DNA from: Skermanella stibiiresistens SB22
GTDB taxonomy: Bacteria > Pseudomonadota > Alphaproteobacteria > Azospirillales > Azospirillaceae
Assembly: GCF_000576635.1 (NCBI RefSeq)
Contig: NZ_AVFL01000006.1
Location: 186,001-250,000 of the forward strand
DNA length: 64,000 nt
Reading direction: 5' to 3'
Shown: positions 34,664-42,744 of the stretch, piece after piece
How positions within the stretch are numbered: position 1 is the first letter of the stretch
Layout of the letters: every line of letters starts with the position of its first letter
Translations under genes and position numbers: made by a program
Notes under the pieces: model-generated
Told to the model about the DNA's origin: nothing
The model's database searches: none
The model's input: only the letters and a program-made list of their open reading frames with translations

Positions 34664-35455
34664 ATGGCCGGAGCTCCGAACATGAGGCGCAAGCTCGCGG
34701 CGATCATGGCGGGAGACGTCGTCGGTTTCAGTCGTATGATGGCAAGGGACGAGACCGCGACATATCGGGATCTCCGCTCGCTGTTCGACGATATCGTCGT
34801 CCCGGCGGTAGCGCGGAAGCGGGGCCGCATCTTCAAGCGGACCGGCGACGGGTTCCTCGCCTCCTTCGCCAGCGCCCACGAAGCCTTGGAGGCGGCCGAG
34901 GAAATCCAGCTCGCCTTGGCGTCCCGCCGTTTCGATCTGCGCATCGGCGTCAATGTCGGAGACGTCATCGAAGAGAATGACGACACCTATGGCAACAGCG
35001 TCAACGTCGCGGCGCGGCTGGAATCGATGGCCAAACCGGGATCGATCTTTGTCAGCGATGCCGTCCGCCGGAGCGCGGAGCCGTCGGCCAATTGGGCTTT
35101 TCGGTCCCTCGGACGCAAGGTGGCGAAGAACATCTCCGTGGGGATCGATGTCTACGAGGTCGTCGCGGCGGGCACGGCTGGTGACTGGACCCAATCACCA
35201 TGGCAGCGCCCGCCGACCCATCGGTCCATCGGCATGACCGCGGCTGTGGCGGTCGTCCTTGCGGTTCTGTCCGCGGGCGCGATGGGAACCCTTGGTCGGG
35301 GGTCGCGCTGGATCGCCGATCCGCCCCTGCGAGGCGAGCGCACCGCGGACGGCATCCCTTCCGTCGCGGCGTCGCCCTTGGCGATGCTCGGCGGCCGGAC
35401 TGGACAAGCCCATCTCGCGAAACGCCTGAGCGAAAACCTGATCACCGGACCGTAA
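34664..35455 (+). CDS. Class III adenylate/guanylate cyclase, C-terminally truncated
   Basis: A 263-residue protein. The cyclase catalytic domain covers about residues 7-165, with AGDVVGFSRMMARDE (first metal aspartate), RTGDGFLASF (second) and NSVNVAARLESMAKPG. A transmembrane segment follows near 190-210. Relatives usually continue with a segment like PSIAVLPF...DGLSEDLIT and a TPR region of several hundred residues. Here the frame reads PSVAASPL...RLSENLITGP and stops, so the rest is gone. The catalytic part looks intact, so cAMP synthesis is possible. GGGGAAG precedes ATG 34664; ATG 34682 is an alternative start. Confidence 0.8.
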   Translation: MAGAPNMRRKLAAIMAGDVVGFSRMMARDETATYRDLRSLFDDIVVPAVARKRGRIFKRTGDGFLASFASAHEALEAAEEIQLALASRRFDLRIGVNVGDVIEENDDTYGNSVNVAARLESMAKPGSIFVSDAVRRSAEPSANWAFRSLGRKVAKNISVGIDVYEVVAAGTAGDWTQSPWQRPPTHRSIGMTAAVAVVLAVLSAGAMGTLGRGSRWIADPPLRGERTADGIPSVAASPLAMLGGRTGQAHLAKRLSENLITGP

Positions 35456-35555
35456 AGGCGTTCCGTACCGGGTTCTGGCCGGAACAGATGCCGTGACAGC
35501 CCTCACACCGGGGGCCGACGCTCGGATAGTCGCTGGGTCCGAAGCTGGAGGCGCC

Positions 35556-36056
35556 ATGTCGCCGTCGCTTCCCGATCCTCTCCTTCCCGAGCACCTGATC
35601 GACCGGCTGTCGGAGTTCTTCACCCGGGCCGAGCGGCACCTTGCTTGGCTACCGGCAGGGCCGGCCACCGTCGCCGCCTACATCGACGCGATGGGGCTAT
35701 CCCGCAAGGCGGCCGCGATCCGGCGTTATCTCGCCAGTATCGCAGCTTGGCACGCAGCGGCCCGCATCCAGAAGAACACCGCCGGGCGAGCGGCCGACGA
35801 CGTCGCAACCCGCCACACCCGCCTGCCCGCGGAATGGCGCGATCGCCGGGACGCCTGTGGCACCCTGGGCGACGCCATCGACCGCTTCCTCAAGATCACC
35901 GATAGCTACCGCCCCGGCTTGTTCCAGTATCCGCGGGGTCCCGGCCTGCCGGTTCGAGGATCCGTGCCACTGGCATGTCCACCTCGCGATCGAGCGTTCC
36001 GTCGGGAGCGAAACCCAGCGGTTTACCGCCTGCCTCACTGCGCCAACGTCGATTAA
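35556..36056 (+). pseudogene. Decayed tyrosine recombinase/integrase remnant
   Basis: A 166-residue frame whose first third (AERHLAWLPAGPATVAAYI, then SRKAAAIRRYLASIAAWHAAA) matches the SAM-like core-binding N-terminal domain of tyrosine recombinases. The catalytic domain with the R-H-R-Y residues is absent, and the later part looks like out-of-frame or unrelated sequence rich in proline and arginine. It is therefore a remnant. Its position beside the truncated cyclase suggests that an insertion or excision removed the sequence between them. Confidence 0.6.
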
Positions 36057-36081
36057 CAGGATTGATCCTCCGATTTCGCCG

Positions 36082-36843
36082 TTATTTCTCGCCCAACCAC
36101 ACCTTCATTATGCGGTTGATCGTGCCGTCGGCGATCAGTTCCTCCAGCGCCTTCTCGAAACGCTCCGCCTTTTCGGTGCGCTGCTTCGGGAAGGCGATGT
36201 AGCGGGGGAAATCACCGACCTTCATGGTCAGCATCTGGACGCGGTCCAGCTTGCCATCCTCGTCGGCGGAATAGAGCAGGCTCTCGCGGTCGCCGATGAT
36301 GATGTCGGTGCGCCCATAGAACAGGCGCCGGATGTTGGTCGTGGCGTTGGCGCCTTCCAGCTTCTGGATCTCGGCGTCGTTGTCGAACAGGGGAGTGTAG
36401 GTGAAGCCCCGGATGGTGCCGACGCGCAGCCCGCGCAGGTCGGCGATGTCCTTGACGTCGAAGCTCCGCCCCTTGCGTCCCAGCAGCACGGTCTGGCCGG
36501 TGCGGAACGGCCCGACCAGCCGGTATTTCTCGAACCTCTCCTTGGTGCCGAGGAATTGGAACGCGAGATCCACCTTATTGTCGTCGATCGCCTGGACCAC
36601 CTCGACCCAGCTCATCGGACGATGGATCGCCGAGACGTTCAGCTTCCGTAGCACGGCTTCGACGATCTGGGTGTCGACGCCGGTGCGCTTGCCCTTCAGG
36701 GTGAAGTTGTAGGGCGGGAAGTTCTGGTCGGACGCGATCGTCCAGACCTCGCCCGCCCCAGCGGGACGGACGATGGCCATCAGTGCCACGGCGAGCACGG
36801 TGATCAGCGCGACGTGCCTCAGGAAGGGTAACAGCCGTCTCAT
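36082..36843 (-). CDS. Transporter substrate-binding protein (amino-acid type PBP2)
   Basis: A 253-residue periplasmic binding protein. A basic N-terminus and hydrophobic segment (about 8-27) with AGAGE form the signal peptide. The mature part has the family pattern WTIASDQNFPPYNFT, GVDTQIVEAVLRKL, a lobe-linker region and PRYIAFPKQRTEKAERFEKAL. Such proteins either feed amino-acid ABC importers or act as ligand sensors. No matching permease is nearby; the next genes encode two exporter-type ABC proteins, so its partner is unclear. It is the last gene of the minus-strand cluster and starts 29 bases after it. Confidence 0.85.
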   Translation of the reverse strand: MRRLLPFLRHVALITVLAVALMAIVRPAGAGEVWTIASDQNFPPYNFTLKGKRTGVDTQIVEAVLRKLNVSAIHRPMSWVEVVQAIDDNKVDLAFQFLGTKERFEKYRLVGPFRTGQTVLLGRKGRSFDVKDIADLRGLRVGTIRGFTYTPLFDNDAEIQKLEGANATTNIRRLFYGRTDIIIGDRESLLYSADEDGKLDRVQMLTMKVGDFPRYIAFPKQRTEKAERFEKALEELIADGTINRIMKVWLGEK

Positions 36844-36872
36844 GGTGGTCTTCTCTTGAATTTGGCGTGTGT

Positions 36873-38420
36873 TCAACATGCCGGACGGCCGTTCAGGGTC
36901 AGGCGGGTTTCGGCCAGTTGGGCCAGATCGGTGATCCTCGTCACCACGATCACCGTGCGGCCCTGGGCCTGGAGGGTGGGCACCGTCTCGGTCAGGAAAC
37001 GCTGGCGCCACTCCTGGTCGGCGGCGTCCAACACGCCATCGAGCACGATGACCGGCCGCCCGGACTGGACGGCTCGGGCGACCGCCACATGGGCTACCTG
37101 ACCGGAGGACAGGGCCGTCGGCTGGTGCAGGGCGGTTCTTTCCCGAGTGGACAGGGCCATTCCGGCGACGGTGGCGGTCACCGACGGGTCCTGGGAGACC
37201 ACCCAATTGGCGGGATCGCGGTCGGCGCCGCCGTCGGCGAGGGTGAAGAGGTCGCGGAGAGCGCGGCGGTTCTCCGATGTCACGACGGTTCGGTCGATCC
37301 AGACCCTGCCCTCCGCCGGCTCGGCCAGTCCCATCAGGATGTCGGCCAGCATGGACTTGCCGGAACCGGCCGGTCCGCCGATGGCGACGAGGGCGCCCCG
37401 CCCGATCACCAGATCGAACGGCCCGGCCGCCTCGTTGGAACCTTCGGGCAAGGTGATCCGGAGACTGTCCAGGGTGAGCGTCTGGAAGTCGGCGAACGAC
37501 GTGGCGGAATGCGGGGTTTCGTCGACGGCGCCGTTACCCAGCCGGTTCAGGTATCCGGCCGCGACTTCGGCGGCGTCGAACAGGGGCAGGCTGTTGAGGG
37601 CCGAGGACAGTGGCGCGAACAGGAAGATGGTGACGGCCACGGCGCCCAGCATGTCGGAACGGAAGCTGGGCTCCACCAAGGGGACGCCGAAGACCATGAC
37701 GCCGATCAGTAGGAAATAGACGACCTGCTGCATCGCGTTGTCCTGGGCGAAACCCGGATGGTGGGCGCGCTGAAGGGCCGCGATGGCGCCGAAGCCGTCC
37801 CTCATCCGGCCTTCGATCCGGACGCGTGACGGGGTGTCGACAGCGAGACGCCTGCCCGCTCCCGCGAGCGCCTGGAGGCTGTCATACGTCGCGCACTGAT
37901 GGTCCCGGATGGATTCGAACGGCTTGTCCATCCCGAAATGGCTGAGCACTTGGAGGGCGACGATCAGGAGCAGCGCCACCGTCGCGACGCCGCAGGCTGC
38001 CGCCGAGACGGTCGAGAGATAGACCAGGCCGCAGACGACCACGAGCACCGACTGGACCGCCAGCACCAGCGAGGACGCGAGGGCGGCCGGCACGCCGGGA
38101 TCGGCCAGCAGGCTGACGGCGGCGGCATCCGCGTCGTCGCGGAGATGGCCGACGACACCCTCGCTGGCCCGCCTCAACGCGTCGGCGACGTGGTCCATGG
38201 TTTGGCGGAGAAGGCGTGTCTGGGCGAGGTAGAACAGCAGGCAGCCGACAAGCAGAAGCCCGACATCACGGCCTCGTGGGCCATCGGCGCCGGGCGCGTC
38301 GGCGGCGAGCGTGACCATCACGCCCAGCCCCAGTTGCAAGCCCGCCGTGAGGAGGAAGCTAAGCCCGAGCCAGCGGAGGGAGGCCGAGCCATGACGTCCG
38401 AGCAGCGTCAGGAAATTCAT
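36873..38420 (-). CDS. Cyclic-peptide-exporter-type ABC protein with degenerate ATPase site
   Basis: A 515-residue fusion of a membrane domain (about six spans, residues 15-290) and an ATPase domain. Walker A is GGPAGSGKS (near 347) and the signature is LSSGQVAHVA. Walker B ends VIVLDGVLD, so the catalytic glutamate is glycine, and the switch histidine region reads VVTRITD, with arginine in place of histidine. It is therefore probably the inactive half of a heterodimer with the neighbouring ABC protein. GGGAGGAG precedes the ATG, 12 bases after the partner's stop. SyrD/PvdE/YojI-type exporters are the closest family by layout. Confidence 0.8.
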   Translation of the reverse strand: MNFLTLLGRHGSASLRWLGLSFLLTAGLQLGLGVMVTLAADAPGADGPRGRDVGLLLVGCLLFYLAQTRLLRQTMDHVADALRRASEGVVGHLRDDADAAAVSLLADPGVPAALASSLVLAVQSVLVVVCGLVYLSTVSAAACGVATVALLLIVALQVLSHFGMDKPFESIRDHQCATYDSLQALAGAGRRLAVDTPSRVRIEGRMRDGFGAIAALQRAHHPGFAQDNAMQQVVYFLLIGVMVFGVPLVEPSFRSDMLGAVAVTIFLFAPLSSALNSLPLFDAAEVAAGYLNRLGNGAVDETPHSATSFADFQTLTLDSLRITLPEGSNEAAGPFDLVIGRGALVAIGGPAGSGKSMLADILMGLAEPAEGRVWIDRTVVTSENRRALRDLFTLADGGADRDPANWVVSQDPSVTATVAGMALSTRERTALHQPTALSSGQVAHVAVARAVQSGRPVIVLDGVLDAADQEWRQRFLTETVPTLQAQGRTVIVVTRITDLAQLAETRLTLNGRPAC

Positions 38421-38432
38421 CGCCGCTCCTCC

Positions 38433-40109
38433 CTAACGCACGCTGTCGAGAGCTGGCATTGGCATGGCGGCGTCGCGCACGATTTGGAGGCGACCATCCT
38501 CCATGTGCAGGTGGATGTCGGCGGTGTCGAAGTACTTGTCGTCATGGGTGATCGCGATGACCGTGACCCCTTCCGCCCGCAGCATCGGCAGGATGGTCCG
38601 GTAGAACTTCTCGCGGAAATAAGGGTCCTGATCGGCCGCCCATTCGTCGAAGACGTAGATCGGCTTCCGCTCCAGCAACGCGGCGATCAGGGCCAGCCGC
38701 TTGCGCTGGCCACCGGAAAGATTGACATTGGTGAAACGGCGGTCCTCGATCCGGGACTTGTGGCCCATCTCCAGGATGTCGAACAGGCGGTCGGCGTAAT
38801 CCTGGTCGATCGGTCCCATCCCGTACAACTCCTTGAATAGGTGGTTGTCGGCGAAGACGGTCGCGAAGAGGTCGCGGTAGGCCAGCAGGTTGGAGGCGTC
38901 GATCACGCCGCCATCCAGCCGCACCGCCCCGCGGTCGGGCCGGTACAATCCCGTCAGGAGGCGGATCATCGTCGTCTTGCCCGAACCGTTGCCGCCCGTG
39001 AGGAAGACGACTTGGCCGCGTTGCACCGTCAGGTTGATGGGGCCGACGACGAAGCCACCTTCGCCGGAAGCGTGGCGATGCTGGTAGAAGAGATGGTCCA
39101 GCCGCAGGGTCTCGAACCCGCCAAACGGCGCCGACTGGGGGAAACGCTCGCTCTCCAAGGCCAGCAGCCGGGTCTTGAGCGACAGGATCGACTTGGCCGA
39201 GGCGTTGGCGTTGGCGAAGTTCGGCAGGGCCGAGATGATCGACGACACCGGACCGATCAGGAACAGGGACGACGTCGTCGTCATGACGACGACCTTGATG
39301 AAGGTCGGGCTGAGCACCGGGACGATGAACACCATCAGGCCGGTCAGCAGGAAGAACGTGACCTGCGACAGGACGAAGGCGCGGGAATAGAGCATCATGA
39401 TCGTGACGCGGTGACCCGACAGGCCATGGGCCAGCGAGCCGAAGGCTTCCGCCAGCTCGGCGCCGCGCGCCTGGCTCATCTTCACTTCCTTGATCCCGTC
39501 GATCAGGTCGTTGACGTGGGTCACCAGCTCGTTTTCCTTGACGTAGGCCTCCGCCAGCTGGAGCTGGATCGTCTTGGCGCAGGCGAAGTGGATCATCATG
39601 CCCACGACGGTGCAGGAGACCCACAGCAGGAAGGCCGTCATGGACAGCCAGGCCATGTAGATCAGGCTGCAAAAGACCAGCACGACCGCCTGCATGGCGA
39701 CCACCAGCGGTGGCACCGAGTTGCCGACGATCCTCAGCTCGCGGCTGATGCAGGCGAACAGCTCGGAGCGGCTGACGCTCTCCACCTGGGCCAGTCCGAC
39801 ACCGCGGATGGTCTCGAACAGGCCGGTCCGATACTCGCGGATCGTCCGCTCGACATTGCTGGAGACCAGATACATCAGACGGTGCTGCACGATCACGAAG
39901 ACCAGGATGGCGATCCCGAACAGCACCGCGAAGCGCAGCAACTCCTCGCGGTCGCCGACCACCTCGGTCGCTGCGTTGATGGTCGCCAGCACCAGCGTGT
40001 TGGACAATCCGGCCAGCAGCGCCAGCAGGGCCAAGCCGCGCCGGTTCTCCATCATGTGATGGCGGAGAAGCTGGAACAGGGGCATGGGGAGATCCTGGAC
40101 GTTCCTCAC
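38433..40109 (-). CDS. Cyclic-peptide-exporter-type ABC protein, catalytically intact (SyrD/PvdE-like)
   Basis: A 558-residue membrane-ATPase fusion. The N-terminal half has six membrane spans and a long cytoplasmic loop (VNDLIDGIKEVKMSQ). The ATPase has Walker A GGNGSGKTT (near 374), signature LSGGQRKRL, Walker B IYVFDEWAADQDP and switch ITHDD. The DEWAADQDP form is a hallmark of the SyrD/PvdE cyclic-peptide exporter family. No peptide synthetase or lasso-peptide gene is near, so what it carries is open. The start may be GTG 40109 or ATG 40085. Neither has a strong ribosome binding site, and the first is closer to the SPFH gene's stop. Confidence 0.85.
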   Translation of the reverse strand: MRNVQDLPMPLFQLLRHHMMENRRGLALLALLAGLSNTLVLATINAATEVVGDREELLRFAVLFGIAILVFVIVQHRLMYLVSSNVERTIREYRTGLFETIRGVGLAQVESVSRSELFACISRELRIVGNSVPPLVVAMQAVVLVFCSLIYMAWLSMTAFLLWVSCTVVGMMIHFACAKTIQLQLAEAYVKENELVTHVNDLIDGIKEVKMSQARGAELAEAFGSLAHGLSGHRVTIMMLYSRAFVLSQVTFFLLTGLMVFIVPVLSPTFIKVVVMTTTSSLFLIGPVSSIISALPNFANANASAKSILSLKTRLLALESERFPQSAPFGGFETLRLDHLFYQHRHASGEGGFVVGPINLTVQRGQVVFLTGGNGSGKTTMIRLLTGLYRPDRGAVRLDGGVIDASNLLAYRDLFATVFADNHLFKELYGMGPIDQDYADRLFDILEMGHKSRIEDRRFTNVNLSGGQRKRLALIAALLERKPIYVFDEWAADQDPYFREKFYRTILPMLRAEGVTVIAITHDDKYFDTADIHLHMEDGRLQIVRDAAMPMPALDSVR

Positions 40110-40119
40110 CGCGGGCGTC

Positions 40120-41376
40120 CTACTTCGCTTTCTCGGGCTTTTGGTCGGGGGGCTTGCGGTCGGAGCCCACCTGCTCGGGCTTGTTCAGGGCCTCGGCCTT
40201 GTTCGGGGTTTCGGCCTTGCCGGCCTTCTCGCCGGCGTCGCCGGTGGGCGCCGGCTTGGGGGTGGCCAGGGCCGCGACCTTGGCCTTGGAGGCGGTATCC
40301 TCGGCGTTATGGGAGGTCAGCGCCGGGTCGCCCTTGGTGTCGGGTGTCGCGCGGGGATCCGCCACAGGCTCCACCGCTTGGCCCGCCGTGGAGCCCACCG
40401 CCGGAGCGGCGGTGTCGGCGCCGGTGTTGAGGATCAGCGGCATGCCGTTCTGGCCGGAACCGATGACGACCACCTTGGCGTTGGACGAGCGGGCCAGCTC
40501 CAGGGTGGCCTCGATGCCGCGCCAGCGCAGGTAGTTCTCGGTGATGCCGTTGTTGATGGTGTCCTGGAAACTCTTGATGCCTTGAGCCTCGACCTGCTTC
40601 CGCTGGCTTTCGAAGATCTCGCGCTGCAGGCGGAATTCGTATTCCTGGGCGAACTGGTCCTGCTGCACCTTGCGCTCGATCGATTGGACCAGCGCCTCGG
40701 GAAGTTCGACGTTCCGGATCAGGACGTCCTGAACGTAGACATAGCCGCGCAACGTCTCGTCCGAGCCGCCGACGGTGGCGTTGGCGCTGGAATCCCGAGC
40801 ACCTATAACGCCTCGGTACATCAGGCGGTCGACCAACTGGTCGTAGATCTCCTCCTGGATCTTCTGGCGGCGTTGGGCGTAAAGCTCGTCGGCCTTGTAG
40901 CGCGAGATGATCTCGCGCACGACCGAGCCCACCTCGGGCACGATCAGGCTGTTGAGATAGTCGGCCCCGATCGTCTGGTGCAGCACGCCCAGATAGGTGT
41001 TGATCAGGCGGTAGCGGATGGTGATGTCGGTGGTGACCAGCAGTCCGTCATTGGCGATCGAGCCATAGGACCGCGAGTCCTCCTTCAGCCGCATGTCGTA
41101 GACTTCGATCCTGTCCCACGGAAAGATCAGGTTGAAGCCTTCCGGCAAGGCCGGGAGCAACTGGGTGCCGCCGTCGAAGCGTTTCCACAGCACGCCACCA
41201 TGACCGGCCGGGATGAAGTAGACGATCGCCGGCAGGAAATAGATGAGGGCGAACAGCATGACCAGGAAACCGATCATCATGTTGCGGCGCTCACGGGCGA
41301 GCCAGGCCTTGAAGCTGGAGCGTGGCCTGGTTTGGGCGTTGCCGCCGCCGATGTCGGTTTCGGTGATGACTGTCAT
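40120..41376 (-). CDS. SPFH/prohibitin-domain membrane protein with disordered C-terminal tail
   Basis: A 418-residue protein. One transmembrane segment (about 32-52) is followed by the SPFH/band 7 domain (about 55-250; GLLVTTDITIRYRL, VRGYVYVQDVLIRNVELP-like segment), then a coiled-coil (QQDQFAQEYEFRLQREIFESQRKQ) and a 100-residue tail rich in Ala, Lys, Pro and Glu. Such proteins form rings and organise membrane microdomains or proteases (HflK, prohibitin). GGAGG lies eight bases before the ATG. It is upstream of the two ABC genes, which suggests it scaffolds that transporter. Confidence 0.85.
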   Translation of the reverse strand: MTVITETDIGGGNAQTRPRSSFKAWLARERRNMMIGFLVMLFALIYFLPAIVYFIPAGHGGVLWKRFDGGTQLLPALPEGFNLIFPWDRIEVYDMRLKEDSRSYGSIANDGLLVTTDITIRYRLINTYLGVLHQTIGADYLNSLIVPEVGSVVREIISRYKADELYAQRRQKIQEEIYDQLVDRLMYRGVIGARDSSANATVGGSDETLRGYVYVQDVLIRNVELPEALVQSIERKVQQDQFAQEYEFRLQREIFESQRKQVEAQGIKSFQDTINNGITENYLRWRGIEATLELARSSNAKVVVIGSGQNGMPLILNTGADTAAPAVGSTAGQAVEPVADPRATPDTKGDPALTSHNAEDTASKAKVAALATPKPAPTGDAGEKAGKAETPNKAEALNKPEQVGSDRKPPDQKPEKAK

Positions 41377-41527
41377 GCGACTAAACCTCCCAAGCGGAAC
41401 CGGCGCGTGACCGCGGTTCCAGCTCTGGACTCAAGTGACGATTGGCGATCCGCCCGGGGATGCCCGGTGCGGAATCCGTGAGGATTGGGAAATGGTCGCC
41501 GCCGAAGGCGCGTGGAAAGCCGGAGGA

Positions 41528-41710
41528 TCAGGCTTCCACTGGTTGTGGTTTCGGCCGGCGCGACGTGACGATCAGGAAGACCAGGGCGATGATCGGCGTT
41601 ACGAACAGGGCGACCGCGAAGTAGAGCAGGAACCCACCCCGGCGGCCGAGGGCGAAAAGCCCCGTCACGACGCAGATCAGGAAGTAGAGCACGGGAAAGG
41701 TGCTCATCAT
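41528..41710 (-). CDS. Small two-span membrane protein (60 aa)
   Basis: A 60-residue protein with two hydrophobic segments (about 6-20 and 28-47), a GRRGG turn between and a basic tail SRRPKPQPVEA. GAGGTGG lies just upstream of a double ATG (41705-41710); either may be used. It lies between the SPFH and DUF697-like genes on the same strand and is probably an accessory of that membrane assembly. No family recognised. Confidence 0.65.
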   Translation of the reverse strand: MMSTFPVLYFLICVVTGLFALGRRGGFLLYFAVALFVTPIIALVFLIVTSRRPKPQPVEA

Positions 41711-41775
41711 GTGCCACCTCTTGGCGGGAAGTCCCGGCGCGGATAGCGCCCGCGCCGGGGATGGTCCAATCCGCG

Positions 41776-42303
41776 TCAGGCGGAAACGGCGACCTTTTCC
41801 GAGTTGACGACATCCGCCTTGTAGGCCTTCGCCTCGGCCTCGACTTCCGAAGCCTCCGCCTTGGCCTGATCCACTTCCGTCCGGAACATGGCGCGCATCT
41901 TCTCGATGTTGATGTCGATCATCGTGCCGCCGGACTCGAAGTGCTTGGTGAACAGCCGGCCCAGCGCGATCGTGGTCGCGGTCGACAGACCCGGCATCAC
42001 GACGCCGCCCAGGACGGAACCAACCACCGGAACCAGCTTCAGGATCGAGCCGACGATCGGCATGGCGCTGGCGGCGAACGGCAGACCACCGCCGATCAGG
42101 CTGGCGACGATCGACCGGCTGCGCTGCTGGGAAAACGGAACCTCGTAAAGTTTCGAGAGCTCCTGCAACATGTTGATCTGGACGCCAACGACGGCGGCGA
42201 GGTCAACGAAGGGGACGGGAACCAGTCCGAAGCCAGCGGCCATGATCGCGTGATGCTTTACGATCATCTTGGCACGGGAATTCAATTCTTCACGCTCAAG
42301 CAT
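41776..42303 (-). CDS. DUF697-like membrane protein
   Basis: A 175-residue protein resembling the DUF697 domain (as in YcjF). It has an N-terminal AAGFGLVPVPFVDLAAVVGVQINML, two hydrophobic helices with GGGLPFAASAMPIVG and VGSVLGGVVMPGLST, and a C-terminal coiled-coil region rich in Glu, Ala and Lys. DUF697 proteins often sit beside GTPases, but none is nearby. It is the first gene of the minus-strand cluster and is divergent from the giant-protein gene. Confidence 0.75.
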   Translation of the reverse strand: MLEREELNSRAKMIVKHHAIMAAGFGLVPVPFVDLAAVVGVQINMLQELSKLYEVPFSQQRSRSIVASLIGGGLPFAASAMPIVGSILKLVPVVGSVLGGVVMPGLSTATTIALGRLFTKHFESGGTMIDINIEKMRAMFRTEVDQAKAEASEVEAEAKAYKADVVNSEKVAVSA

Positions 42304-42744
42304 TCAAATCTCCGCCGTATTACAGTGTCGTGCATTCCAACCGAGAAATCGCCACCGGCAGGTGAACATCAGGAGTGCCATCACTCCAACGAATTTCAGC
42401 ACCCTGCATCAGAAGCCACTAATCGATTTCGTCTACCCGAGCCACATGACGCGTCTATGATCGGCTTATCTTTAAGATCATAATACACGCGATATATAAC
42501 TTCAGTAGCCAGCCATTTGCCGGTGGAGAATACTGGCGTACTTACTAATGAACGATTAACTGTTAACCAACCCCAGTTGGTGATCGGCGTCGCGCTTCGG
42601 CCTTTCCGATCCCGTTATTTGACCCGATCGCCCATCCATTAACGAGCCGTCAAGGTAAGAAACTTAGTTTCATAGCAATCTAATAGTTCGTCGCGTTGGC
42701 TTCGGGTCCGGCACGATGTTTCCTGCATTTCTGACGGCGAAAAG
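42304..42744. promoter_or_regulatory. Divergent AT-rich promoter region with CtrA-like site
   Basis: This 441-base gap is far richer in A and T than its surroundings and separates the DUF697-like and giant-protein genes. CTAATGAACGATTAAC (42545-42560) matches TTAA-N7-TTAAC with one mismatch, and TTAACCA follows at once (42563-42569). AT-rich stretches near 42478-42503 could be -10 elements. No gene is supported in it. Confidence 0.5.

Noticed and set aside
36082-40109. Siderophore or lipopeptide biosynthesis locus, because of SyrD/PvdE-type exporters
   Set aside because: No synthetase, tailoring or TonB receptor gene is present in the window.
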